This document shows, piece after piece, positions 34,741 to 47,654 of a DNA stretch of 64,000 nucleotides. Under the pieces are notes generated by a model. It searched no databases. It saw only the letters and a program-made list of their open reading frames with translations, and was not told the DNA's origin. This DNA is from Osedax fenrisi (lineage: Eukaryota; Annelida; Polychaeta; Sabellida; Siboglinidae), in the NCBI GenBank assembly GCA_964019155.1, contig OZ025243.1, positions 24,250,444 to 24,314,443 on the forward strand, written 5' to 3'. The position numbers were made by a program, and so were the translations under genes. Each line of letters begins with the position of its first letter. The stretch's first letter is position 1.

Positions 34741-35540
34741 TACAATAATGCCTGCGCCGTTTCAAAGGCTAGGCAAATGTTCGTCGATATATTGTCGTAT
34801 TCACCTGGTAGTGTTACTTCATTAACGACTTCATCCAATGCAGTTATAAGTATATATACTATAAGGTATATACTATATATACTATAATGTATATACCTAC
34901 CCTGTAGATGTTACTTTCGCTACTTTAGCTAGCGAGTTAACAAATGTACGCAATCGGTATAGTGTATGATTTAACATAATACTATAGTATAATAATATAT
35001 ATAATATACTACTATACTATATAGTGCTATATTGGTTCGTTGAATATCTGAACAAGCTTGCTTAGTAGACACTATTTACGCGGTTAACGACTGTCCTCAA
35101 CAACTAGGTTAACCGCACGTTAAATGTAAGTCCTATGTGTAAGCTTTAACGTTAAGTTAACCTATAGGTATTATAACTTATATATACCTACTTATATACT
35201 AAGTTCATTTCCTTCGCTGACTTATAATACATACATGGCGTATATTGTACGGTTGAGATAAGATGTATTCTGTGATCATGAGGGAAATATACCTATATAG
35301 GGTTATCTATAGATACCTCTATAGGGGTAGATTTGATTTGTACGTACATATATCGTATAGCTCATATAAACTGGCGATATTATTTATATTTAACAACTAA
35401 TGAACATATATGAATTAGAGAATATATTTGTGGGAATAATACGTAAGAATAATCTATATTGGATAACGTTACTATACTGCCCTTATCTGCTATCGTCGAT
35501 GAGTCATTAAGGATGACCCGTATTACATACTATGATTCAT
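34741..35540 (+). other. Region with possible short exons
   Basis: GC-richer patches separated by AT-rich DNA have splice-like borders. One pair is consistent in phase: 34909-34959 (VTFATLASELTNVRNRY, acceptor CCTACCCTGTAG, donor GTGTAT) joined to 35072-35113 (DTIYAVNDCPQQL, donor GTTAAC). An earlier patch 34745-34840 ends at donor GTTATA but its frame is ambiguous, and the minus strand is also open there. I cannot close a full model or name a product. Confidence 0.3.
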
Positions 35541-35599
35541 AGTTTTCAAAGTGATGTTGAGATAAGAAAGAAGTTCTAGAAAAGTCTGACAGTGGATAA

Positions 35600-36421
35600 A
35601 TATATTCATAATTATATAAATAGACATAATAAGTATTTTTAATTTTTAATTTATTAAACTTTATGATTATATATCTAATAAACTGATTTTATTACGTTTT
35701 TCAATTTATGAAAAAAAAGTGAACTTAAAATATTCTCAATCATATATAAATGTATTAGTATAACACATAATTATGTGTGTTAACACTATATTATTAATAA
35801 AGAAAGCATTCTAAACATTATATATATAAGTTATATATTTGTTATCAAATTGTAATTAAGTTATAAGAATATATATAGGTCATGTAAATCCCATATACGG
35901 ACATCGTTGATGCATTAATACAGCAACATGTATAACCAATCAGTGCGCAGCATTTGAACTATTCTAATTTCATAAAAATGGCATATGTTATAATATTAAT
36001 ACCACCAATGAAGCTAAATCTAAAAATGTTATTATTTTGATACTTAAATTGTATTATTAATAAAATAATAAAAATTAATAAATTAATTACTAATTAAATT
36101 ATATTAAATTATTCATAAAATTAATTATAAATAATGTAATTGCGATTTGTCTGATTGATTCATCAATACTATATAGTTTATCTAGTGGTATATAGGGTGT
36201 CCGTATTATAACACAGGGTATCCGTAATCGGACATGGGTACCGAATACGGACACCCCGTTATCTATTAAATAACAAGATTAAATAAAATAATAAAAACAC
36301 AATAATATCTATAATCATAAAATATCATAAAATTTATTGTATTCTTTGAATATAAATATTGAGTGATAAAATGTTAAGACCATTTATTGTTAAAGTGTCC
36401 GAATTAGGTTACTTTCCCCTA
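35600..36421 (-). mobile_element. Capped element family G, copy 4 (truncated)
   Basis: Right end AATTAGGTTACTTTCCCCTA is the inverse of the family cap. Word pairs ATCCGTAATCGGACAT and CGAATACGGACACC lie near 36210-36255, and a ACGGACATCG/CCAATCAGTGCGCAGC block lies near 35895-35950. The end near 35600 cannot be followed to a cap. Confidence 0.75.
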
Positions 36422-36476
36422 TACTATAGTATACATTACAGTATTTTCTTCATATTAGGCAGAAAATACTGTCATG

Positions 36477-37645
36477 TTAAGGGCATAACAAGGGATTTTA
36501 TAAAAAAATATATTATTTATTAAAAATTTTATTTGATAAAAATACTAAAATATGATTAATATGATTAATTCTCTTTAACATGGTATATGATATGATGCAC
36601 AACTATAAATATAAGTGTTATAAATATACATTTATAAACGATAAGCGATTACAAATAATGAAACAAATTTGGTATTAAATCATTTACTAATAATGTAGGT
36701 TATTACTTATAACTGTTATACTAATAACTGTAATCCTAGCTCCCATTCTATTAGTCTTATCTTATTAGTATTATACTTATCAAAAAAAGTAAGTAATATT
36801 TAAACTTTATTGTAAAAGATACAACAACATTTAATTATTATTTTATGTATTTCTAAAGGTATGGTGCTATATATATTCAATAACAATTTTAAATAACATT
36901 TAAATTAAAAAAAAAATTAAATTTCAAAACACTCTGTTCTATTTTTAAAACTAGTGTTGTATATTTGAAACTCCATAACTTTAGAACCACCTGATCAACA
37001 AATATGAAACTTTCAGAATTTATTTACATTAATATAATCTTCAGATGTAGTTATAAATATAAAACATAATACCTGATTAGGGGACATAACAGAGTAGTTG
37101 AGGATATTTGTATGACTTGGTAGAATTCTATTATATCGATGAATAGTTGATGTTACAATTTCGTATTTTCAAATTTTATAGAATATATATAGTTTTATAA
37201 TATAGCTATTTTAATTTTTACTTTAACTCATATATTTCTAGTAATAATATCAGTTTAGTTACACTAAAAAAATAACGACAAAATAGCCAGGAAGGGAGTA
37301 GTGTATTTTAGTACCAACATAAATAAATAGGTGTCTCGCTAGGCTATAAACTCGTTAATATCTGATTACATATAATATATTATAACATTTATGGAAATTT
37401 CAGGAATATATATTATTTTATAAAGCGGTTATATGTATATCCCATTATCATAGTCTTATACTTATCAAAATAAATTTAATTTAACTATATATATATAGCT
37501 TTAAATGTATTGTAAAAGATACAATACAAAATTAGTTATTCTTTTGTGTATTTCTGAAGTTATGGAGATTTTAGTAAAACAATAATTATAGACAAATATC
37601 CTATGTTACCATGTAAATAAATCCCCTGTTGTGTAGGGCCCTTAA
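36477..37645. mobile_element. TTAA-flanked element C (TTAAGGGC ends)
   Basis: TTAAGGGCATAACAAGGGAT at the left is answered by ATCCCCTGTTGTGTAGGGCC and CTTAA at the right. It is about 1.17 kb and contains two related blocks with GTAAAAGATACAA (near 36812 and 37511). No coding frame. TTAA at both borders fits piggyBac-type target choice. Confidence 0.6.
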
Positions 37646-37669
37646 AAAATGGGAATTTGTACTGTATTA

Positions 37670-40445
37670 GATGATTTGGGGTGTAAGGGTGTAAGGGTGT
37701 TATGCACCTACCAACACCAAACTCTCTTACATTGGCTTCTCGTGTCGCACCCTGGAAACCGGACTAATCTGCGGGATGAACTGCAATAGGTGATCTGAGA
37801 GAGGAGATAGTCACCGCTCAGTATAATATGCCTACTGATAGATTATGAATACAACACAAAATAACATCAACATGCCGGATCGGTTGCGGCCCGGATTAAA
37901 AACGACCACGCGAATCATCGGTAAACTCCAGGTTGAAAGCGAACAATTGATTACTGGATACAACAACAACTTTAATAAAATAAAAAAAAGTTTGACAACA
38001 ACAATAACTTTTGGCACATGGTACATAAGAACATTAAGGAGATGTGGTAAGCTCATAGATTTATAGTTTACAAACTGTAAACTATAAATCTATGGGTAAG
38101 CTAGAAGAATTATCACATGAAAAATACAAATGGAACGTGATTCGTTTATCAGAAATTAGGTTGAAAAGAACAGGTGAAGTAACAACCAATAAAGGACATA
38201 CGTTTATATATAACTGACACAGGAACAAACATATTCAGGGTGTAGCCTTCATAGTAAATAAGGAACTATTCAATTAAATACTAAAATATAATGCAGTCTC
38301 AAGCAGAATAATATAAATACGAATAAAAGCTTTTCATTTTAACTGCAAGAACTCTGCACACTGCAGTGTATGATGTACTGCAGTATGCACTCATGAGTGC
38401 ACTCTGATACAAATATATGCGTCGACATCAGAATACTCAGACGAGGATATATAATAATTTATGAATAAATTGAGGATACGATACAACAGACACATAAGAA
38501 AGACTTTCTTATAGTAATGGGCGACTGAAATGCAAAAGCAGGAAATTATGGTCACTTATGAGTTATGCTACAACATGGCCAAATACCATAGGACGTTTCA
38601 GCAATGATAAAGCAAGAATAAACAAATGAAAGAGGAGAAATAAGGCTTGAATTTGCATATAAATGTACATTACTACTAGCCAATATTCTCTTCAATCATA
38701 CAAAATCTAGAATTAGCACATGGCTCTATTAACATGAATTAAAAAATAATAAAATTGACTACATTCTAACCCTTCAACGCTTAACATCTAGCACAATCAG
38801 AACATCCACAAGAACGTATTGTTGCGGGCATAAATAGTGATCATGACCTGGTATTATGCAATATCAAATTGAAGCTAAGCATAAAGAAAATAACGAAAGT
38901 AAATAGAATACGATTTTATTTAGAAAAGCTTAATAACGAAACAACAATTGAGTCATATAGAAATATCCTGCAAACCGAAATAAATAATCTATACATGCTT
39001 AACAAAAGTCCTACGACGATATAAGAAATGGTAGAGAAAAGTATTATATCCCCCAAAACGCCTCCAAAAAAATCGGAAAAAACAGACCAAAGAAACAAGC
39101 TTGGATGACTAATGAAATGCTAGACCTCTGTGATGAAAGACGTACATTGAAATCAACTATAAAAGCAAACATATGCAGTAGAAATGAATATAATACATTG
39201 AATGCAATGTTGACAAGGATGATGAAAAAGACTAAAGAAGAATGAAATTCTATAAATGAAGATATGTCAATAAACCGATCGAATAAAAGTGCTTATAAAA
39301 CATTAATAATGCTCACTAAACAAATCATAAGAAGATGATGATAATCTTTGATAACATTATAAACTATTGGCGGACAACAGCGAACTAATAAGAAGGTGGA
39401 CCGAATACTGCAATGAACTATACAACTACCCTATACAGATAAATGAAGAACTAATTAAAGACACGATAACATCCCAGTATGATATTTCACTACCCATACT
39501 AAAATCAGATGTAAGAAATACTATCAACACTGAAAAATGGAAAAGCTTCTGGTATTGATAATATACCCGGTGAAATAATAAAGTATGTAGGAGATAAACT
39601 ATTATACCATGACTTCACTATATTAACACATTTGGGAAACAAAAAAGTGACCAGTACAATGGATCACATCAGTAATCATCCACTTTCCAAAGAAAGGTGA
39701 TTCAAGAAATTTCTTGAACTATCGAACAATTAGTCTAATTAGCCACGCAAGTAAAATCATGTTAAAAATACTTCTGGAAAGATTAAACCCACAAACCGAA
39801 TATATTCTTTCAGAAGAACAAGCAGGCTTTAAAGAACTTAACAAAGAGCTTTCGAAGAGGACGTAATACATTCGAACAAATCGTAAATTGCCGAATGATC
39901 ATTGAAAAACATATAGAAGTTCAAAAAATCTTTTCATAACTTCATTGATTTAAAAAAAGGCATTCGATCGTGTATGGCACGAAGGACTATGGCATACTAT
40001 GAATAGTTTTGGTATTTCACAAGATATAATATAAACTATTAAATCATTGTATGCCAATATTGGCTTTAAAACAAAATTCAGTATATATAAAACACTAGTT
40101 CTCTCAATATTACTTCATTGATGCGAAGTTTGGACGATTACTGAAAAAATGGAGAACAATGTAATGCCTTCGAAAATAAAGCACTCAGACGACTAATAGG
40201 TATAAATTATAGAGAGCACAAAACGAATATCTACATTAAAGAGAAAATTAACTCATATGTTAGGAAGTAACGCCTCATGGCCGCCCAAAGATGAAATGGA
40301 TAGACAACATTTACAAATAAAAATCCAATGATATCGGCGACCTACTGATGATGACAAAAGATCGAAACAAATGGCGAGGCTGTTGTGTGAAATATTCATA
40401 TTCCCCCTACGATTCAAGAGTCATGGGATTAAAGTAAAGTAAGAT
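37670..40445 (+). pseudogene. Decayed RTE-like LINE
   Basis: After a GC-richer leader (37690-37845) the frame MNTTQNNINMPDRLRPG leads into ITFGTWYIRTLRRCGKL, the endonuclease start shared by RTE-type and craniofacial-development-protein-2-like elements. Later pieces are NVIRLSEIRLKRTGEVTT, MGD-stop-NAKAGNYG, GIDNIPGEIIKYVGD, RTISLISHASKIMLKILL and HFIDLKKAFDRVWHEGL. The part with the catalytic DD appears deleted, because the sequence moves from the palm to KTLVLSILLHWCEVW. Many stops and frameshifts show a dead copy. Confidence 0.8.
38054..38094. repeat. Perfect hairpin inside the LINE remnant
   Basis: CATAGATTTATAGTTTAC and its exact inverse are separated by about five bases. The stem interrupts the endonuclease frame, so it arose after or during decay. 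A related word (GTAAACTATAAATCTATGG) lies at 20177-20196. Confidence 0.8.
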
Positions 40446-41080
40446 GATTTGGATAATACACATTCCTAGTTAATATTTTATTTGATAATGGATATTGGAA
40501 CATTTAATCATATATGAGTATATAAATATTATTATATATAGTGAATATTATATATAGTTCTATAGAACTGACATTACAAAGAATTTATAATTTGTATACT
40601 CATGTATACATGAGTGTCGGGTGGTTCAATTATTCTTTTTTAAATATATAAAATATATAAATATAGTGTTAATTTAATAATATATTATATTATTATTATA
40701 TTAATATTATATATGTGTAATTGAATATATTGTTATATCTAAGTTGTAATTAATATTCTCTTAAAATATTTGATATTATGTATATTTAAGGTTGAATATA
40801 TTGTTATATCTAAGTTGTAATTAATATTCTCTTAATATATTTGATATTATGTATATTTAAGGTTCATAGTTATCGACAATGATGATAGTTGAACGGATAT
40901 TTTAGAACATGTTCTAGAATATCCGATGAGTCATACGAAGTTAAGATTCCATATTCGGATATATTATTAAAGTGAGTCTTCACACTAATCCTCGTAAGAT
41001 CTCACGATCTCACGTTCTAAATATAGCAGTCAACAGAACAGAACAGAGCATCAGATCGGGACTTCCGATCATATTTTGTT
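40446..41080. repeat. AT-rich stretch with a 71-base tandem duplication
   Basis: Two units at about 40721-40791 and 40792-40862 contain ATTGTTATATCTAAGTTGTA. The remainder is AT-rich without features. Confidence 0.8.
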
Positions 41081-41340
41081 GTGTGAAATACACTTAAAGG
41101 GGGACCAATCCCACTACAAGTATTTTCGAAAACTTACCGGAAATATTTTAACCTAAAAACGATTTTCTATCAAGTTAAGTATACATTTTATGGGAAAACA
41201 ACTTACTTTCCGGCAACTTGCCTGAAATATAATAACTTAATAGGGGGTATCCCATTGCAACTTGATAGAAAATCATTTTAAAGTTACAATATATCCGGCA
41301 AGTTGCCGGGAAATCTTGTAGTGTGAAATCCGCCTTAAAG
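41081..41340. mobile_element. Palindromic MITE (CACTACAAG ends)
   Basis: CACTACAAGTATTTTCG (41112) and its inverse CTTGTAGTG (41315-41323) frame an interior in which CGGCAACTTGCC and CGGCAAGTTGCCGG repeat in both orientations. A direct repeat GTGTGAAAT-CTTAAAG lies just outside both ends (41081-41099 and 41321-41340), so the ends are uncertain. Confidence 0.6.
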
Positions 41341-42119
41341 TTTATTGTTATTGTTGTTCTCGAGGTGAATCACACATCCTGCACTGTAGTACGGGAGCTT
41401 AATCGGTGTAGGTAACAACATCCCGATACCATCTGTCCTATTAAGTAGATGGGTATTCATGATTTATAGTAATTAAGTTAATTAAGTTAATAAAAACTTG
41501 AATATTATAATAGAATTATATATGAAAACATACACATATACACATATACAATCGCGTATATACATATATCATGTATACGTATACAAGTATACTTGTTACA
41601 AATACATACAAATATAATTCATTATGCAACATAGATATAAATAGATCTATATAAATATGCATATGCATACATGTACAATGTGCATACCTACACACCTACT
41701 TAACAACGCAATGGTGGTCACTAATTATTAAATAAATGTCTATAATCTTTGAAAATAAATTCATAAATTATTCTATTTTATATTTAATATTATAATACAG
41801 TCATAGGTTACAAACAATTAACATATAATAACATACCTAAATAGTATTCCGATGTATTCAATGTAGTCTAATAACCATATACTGCATGACTATACTATAG
41901 TATACTATAGTATAAACTAATAATCTAATCATAGTTCGATAAATAACTATAACACAATAGACACCTACGCGTCGATTACATAAATATTATAAATATAAAA
42001 AATAAAATATAAAAATAAAGTATATTTAATTTAGAAAAAAATTTAAACTATTATTTATAAATATTATTGATGTTTACGTGATTTAAAATACGAATTCTTA
42101 GTCACGCATATCACGCATA
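41341..42119. other. AT-rich intergenic stretch
   Basis: TATACATA-type simple sequence and AT-rich DNA. Nothing else seen. Confidence 0.4.
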
Positions 42120-42500
42120 CAATTACGTAATACCCAGCACGTGACCTCCGATGTGATCATAGCATGCGCCCGGGTTCCCTCTGCTGCAATCTACGATGCT
42201 CTTACGCAATCGGATCATAACAACTAACCATGCGCCAAGGCATAGCGATCCTGATAATGATGATGGCAACTTTACACCGAAACTCCAGTTCGTATCGTAT
42301 TTATGTGAATACCGGTGATTGCGTGCGGAGTGATTTCGTGACAACTGGTGATCTACATATTAATACATAGTAATGTAAGAATTATTTATAAATAGTAGAA
42401 TTTACACACCGCGCTAAATCGCCGAACCGCAAGAAATCACTTCGTACGAGATCACCGATTACCGTATTTATAAATACAATAGTATACTCGAGGAACTTGT
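42120..42500. other. GC-richer island, possible first exon of the membrane-protein gene
   Basis: On the plus strand an ATG at 42230 starts MRQGIAILIMMMATLHRNSS, which looks like a signal peptide, with several possible phase 1 donors (GTGATT, GTGATC) after it. The membrane-protein gene downstream lacks a start, and this is the best candidate. Against it, the minus strand is also open here, and 42290-42345 is an imperfect inverse of 42425-42490, so it may be a repeat. Confidence 0.3.
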
Positions 42501-43261
42501 CCTTGGTATACTCTTAATACAGCCATAGCTATATAGCAAGGACATGTCCTTGTTTATAGTTTACCATGGTAACATAGACATCTATGTTCTTACATAATTA
42601 CCGGTAACCGCAAATTTCATGCCGTTTATAACCGATATATAGGTAGACATACTATAAATAATATACTGCAGTATACATGTATACATATACAGTATACGAT
42701 AATCTACTGTATACTATATATAACTAATGTATCGGTGTTATTTTTTTATATTTTTTATTTTAGGGGATTATTTGATTATTATAACGACATATAGGTTATA
42801 TAGGCGATGTTAAATTATCATGAATATCATGGAATAGACTCGTTAATACCCTCGTTAATAACAATGTACAATAGAACAATAGTTACGATATAAATTCGAA
42901 CGCATAATAAATATCGAGATAATCTCGAGAAGACCACGCCCACTATACTAGTAGCGACACCTATATTGCGTAATGATTAACACACATCGAATATATCCTA
43001 TAGTTGTTATCTTATTATATATATAATATATTATATTTCATATACGCTTATATAGAATATATAGAAATTCTATGTATATATATATATATATCTTATAATA
43101 TATATCTCAAATTTGCTCATGGTATATATACAATAAACGTAATATCGGAGGGTAATATTGATATACTAATACTATATATAGTATAACCGGTATACTATTT
43201 CTAATAAACACACCTATGTATTTAATTGTTTACCGATAGCTAGTGGTGATAGGTATATAAG
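42501..43261. other. AT-rich stretch
   Basis: TA-rich DNA with short inverted repeats, such as ATACTGCAGTATACATG at 42662. No supported feature. Confidence 0.4.
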
Positions 43262-43419
43262 TATATATATATATATTCGTATTGACCACCTTTCCACGTG
43301 ATATCATCACATATACAATCCATATAGGTGAAACCGAATTATACAATAACACTATCCCAAAGATGACGAAATATGAAATAAATTTAATAGAGAAATATAA
43401 CTTATGGTTTGATAACGAG
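43262..43419 (+). CDS. Membrane-protein gene, first exon seen
   Basis: Open from a TATA-rich stretch, reading TTFPRDIITYTIHIGETELY, NNTIPKMTKYEINLIEKY and LWFDNE, then donor GTTAGT in phase 0. The 5' border is uncertain: the only AG in reach that keeps the frame is at 43260-43261, without a good pyrimidine tract. The unit may start elsewhere. Confidence 0.6.
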
Positions 43420-44076
43420 GTTAGTGTTCTGTACACACGCGGGCAGGGTAAACCTCCAGGGTAGGGTATATCTATTACGAGTACGCCACTCTACTTTCTT
43501 ATATTTATATTTAAACACTATAGTAATATAACACTATACGAACTATACTTTTTATATAATAATATATTCTATTTAGATACTCGTATAATAAATAATTTAT
43601 TTATTATAGAAATGTAAGTATTAGTAACTATAGTTACCATAGTAACAAACAGGGTATTGTGGCCTATTTGGGTATTATAAATAACATTTGGAAATATTTA
43701 GTTGAGAAATAATAGAGTTATGGTGATTTATTGTTAGGGTGTCGATATTCGAGTACTCTCCCCTATATAGGTATATGCCTAACTACTATTGTAGATATAT
43801 TTAGTCGAGTTAGAAATACATTATAGACATATAGAGAATAGAGCTATATAATTATTCATTATGAATAATATAATTATTTATTTGATTACAATAGGAATTT
43901 AACATTTACCTGGCGTAAACCTTTATATAACCCATATATAACCTACATATAACCTAAATATAACCTACACATATATTTTTATTTTCTCGTTACTATTTTT
44001 TCTTATTAATAATAATTTAATATTTGTAATTCTTAGTTGTTATTTATTTACTAATATAATAACCACACATGGTTTA

Positions 44077-44127
<51 letters not shown>

Positions 44128-44149
44128 GTGTATAAATAAACCATCCTAT

Positions 44150-44191
<42 letters not shown>

Positions 44192-47100
44192 CTCCGGAAA
44201 ACGGAGAATGATAGTTCTCGACAGGTTATAGATTTATTGAATGGAAACTGGACGTGGATGGGGAATGTGGTGTGGTTCGTGGATGGACGTGGATGGGGGT
44301 GGGGTGTGGTTCGAGGATAGGGTAGATAGGGAAGGGGGTGCGTTCGTGTATGGGGGTATATGGGGAATGGAGGATGGACGTATTTGACGAATCGCGAATG
44401 GAGGAAACCTCAAACTAAAACAAATATGAATACATATTAAACATCATAATATCAACAAGCATGATTAAATATGTATCAATCGAGAAGTTCTCACAATTAA
44501 TATGATATGATTTACTAGCCTTTCAGTGTACGCTCTATGCACTAATAAACCATATCATACCGAACTTCTCGATAATAACGAAATCACGTGATGGGCGTAG
44601 TGGGCGTATCTCTAATTAGATAACTAGATTAAACTAGTTAATCTAATTATAAACTACGCTCTCTTTTACAATTTACAAAACAGAAATCAAATTATATAAA
44701 AAACAAATAACAAAATATATTTAATCAACATTCATCCAAATTACATAACATTTACATTCGTTCAAGGCACGTCAACTAATTGAAATTTACAAAACAGAAA
44801 TCAAATTATATAAAAAACAAATAACAAAATATATTTAATCAACATTCATCCAAATTACATAACATTTACATTCGTTCAAGGCACGTCAACTAATTGAAAT
44901 TTACAAAACAGAAATCAAATTATATAAAAAACACAAATCACAAAATATATTAAATTAACATTTATCTAAATTACATAACACATGTATACTTCATGCACAA
45001 CATATTTATAAATACCTACACACAGTTATACACGTAGTTGCAATACTACATTCACCCCAACCGAAAAAATCTTATCTCCATTTATTCAATTACTCGCTTT
45101 AAGTTTATTATATTCTCACTTTTAACACATTCATTATTCTTAATTCCATACACCGCATTATCTACTAATTTTTCTATTACTATCCACTTCTTATCTCCCC
45201 AACTATTTGGTAACTCCCTATTTCCCACCACTCTACGGGTTACTCTCACAATATCTCCAACTTCTAATACATCATATTCCTTTACTTTATTACAGACCAT
45301 ACACTTTCTTATATACATCCTTATATCCCGATACTTGCCTGACCACGTATATGTCTCGTTTATCTTACTGATTGTCTTATCAATCCCTTGATGACCATTC
45401 CTCATGTGACATTCCTCATGTGCTCCTCTCACCACATCTATAACTAAACTCCTTGGTACCATCAACCTATCATTATGTCCTTCCCTTTTCTCAAATAGAA
45501 CTCCCTCCTTAATTACTAATCTGCCTACATAATCATACTTCCCTGCTACTACTAATGCATTCTTAATAACCATATCCTTACTCTGCTCCAGTACTAAGTT
45601 ACCTCTCTCCATAATTGGTAATATATCTATAATTCCCAACTCTGCTATATCCCCTTCATAATCTTCTACCTCTTCCTCTATATCTGGCATATATTGTCCC
45701 TTTGATAATGCGTCAGCTACCAAATTCTCATTCCCAGATCTCAGTCTTTCTCTGCGGTTATCTCTACTTGCTCTACCCGACCCGCTTAATGTAGAGCATT
45801 CTAGTTTAAAGAACTTCTACACCATCTTGCTACATGCCCCTTCTTACCACACTTATAACACACTACTTCTCTTCTACTTCCACTACTAATCATTGATTCT
45901 AATTCACGACACTTCTCTTCGTATTCTCTGTTAGATATTTCTAAATGTCTTATTCTATCCTCTAATGTACTTACTTTCGATATACCTAGCTCTCTAACAT
46001 CTACTTTATAGCACACCTCTTCTGATATCATTTCACCTACATTTTCCCACTTTACACTAAACTTCCTCAACTCTTTAATAGATGTTTTCCCCAACCCAAT
46101 AAGACTTCTCCTTAATTCTACCGACCGTATATTATTTCGTATACTTTCAATAATCACTTCTTCCCAACTCCCTTCCATTACTCTAAGTTCCATACCTAAC
46201 TCTAACAAACAATCTATAAAGGTATTTACACTCTCATATATCTCTTATATCATAAATAATTGCACTTTTACATCTACTTAATGCATATCTCTCTCTCAGG
46301 CATTCCTTTAATTTTGTAATGTTTATCATATCATTTCCTAACATCATCATTAACTCTATTTTAGCCTCCCCCTTAACATGATAGCATGCAAATGATGCTG
46401 CATCATTTTCTTTCAAACCCTTTAACTTTACACATTCATCCAACTCATTCAACCATCTTACAACATCCGTACTCCCATCAAACTTATCTAATCTTACATA
46501 CGACAAGTCATTCATACTATACTTTTTAAGTTCTACACTATTCTTTATATCTATTACTCTACCAGATCTTAATATCATGCACACAGTAACACTCACTCAC
46601 AAACGTACACTTTATACATCAATTTAATTACGAGGAGAGCGTATTTTATAATTAAATTAACTAGCGTGAAAGTTGAAGGTTCCTCCGGATTAGTGCACCG
46701 ATATTGTCGCATCTCGTATTATTCAACGTGTCGTCCCTTCTCGTCGTACAGTGTCGTCGTCGCCTCTCGTAGTATAGCGTCGTCTTCGCCTCCCGTAATA
46801 TAGCGTCTTCCTTCCGTCCAATCAAATTATGCGCTGTCGGTCGCCGCTGTCACCAATGTTGTCTCCGGAAAACGGAGAATGATAGTTCTCGACAGGTTAT
46901 AGATTTATTGAATGGAAACTGGACGTGGATGGGGAATGTGGTGTGGTTCGTGGATGGACGTGGATGGGGGTGGGGGGTGGTTCGAGGATAGGGTAGATAG
47001 GGAAGGGGTGCGTTCGTGTATGGGGGTATATGGGGAATGGAGGATGGACGTATTTGACGAATCGCGAATGGAGGAAACCTCAAACTAAAACAAATATGAA

Positions 47101-47600
47101 TACATATTAAACATCATAATATCAACAAGCATGATTAAATATGTATCAATCGAGAAGTTCTCACAATTAATATGATATGATTTACTAGCCTTTCAGTGTA
47201 CGCTGTATGTACTAATAAACCATATCATACCGAACTTCTCGATAATAACGAAATCACGTGATGGGCGTAGTGGGCGTATCTCTAATTAGATAACTAGATT
47301 AAACTAGTTAATCTAATTATAAACTACGCTCTCTTTTACAATTTACAAAACAGAAATCAAATTATATAAAAAACAAATAACAAAATATATTTAATCAACA
47401 TTCATCCAAATTACATAACATTTACATTCGTTCAAGGCACGTCAACTAATTGAAATTTACAAAACAGAAATCAAATTATATAAAAAACACAAATCACAAA
47501 ATATATTAAATTAACATTTAACTAAATTACATAACACATGTATACTTCATGCACAACATATTTATAAATACCTACACACAGTTATACACGTAGTTGCAAT

Positions 47601-47654
<54 letters not shown>

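Larger units (their letters stand above)
44186..47606 (-). mobile_element. Internally deleted Ty3-like LTR retrotransposon
   Basis: Long terminal repeats at 44186-45050 and 46857-47606 enclose gag and a reduced pol on the minus strand. Flanking TATA on both sides fits a 4-base target duplication, though it cannot be proved inside a TA run. Protease, reverse transcriptase, most of RNase H and the integrase core are missing. The element lies in the first intron of the membrane-protein gene, in antisense orientation. The two LTRs differ by about five small changes plus one 114-base repeat unit, so the insertion is recent. Confidence 0.9.

Noticed and set aside
37832..38066. Overlapping frames on both strands taken as genes
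   Set aside because: The plus-strand frame is the start of the dead RTE-like LINE; the minus-strand frame is its shadow.
44069..44320. Frame with YIYIYIYI repeats
   Set aside because: Translation of TA microsatellites running into an LTR.
46850..47083. Proline-rich minus-strand frame in the LTR
   Set aside because: Lies across the LTR edge and matches the U3/R-type GC-rich part; no gag or pol motif.
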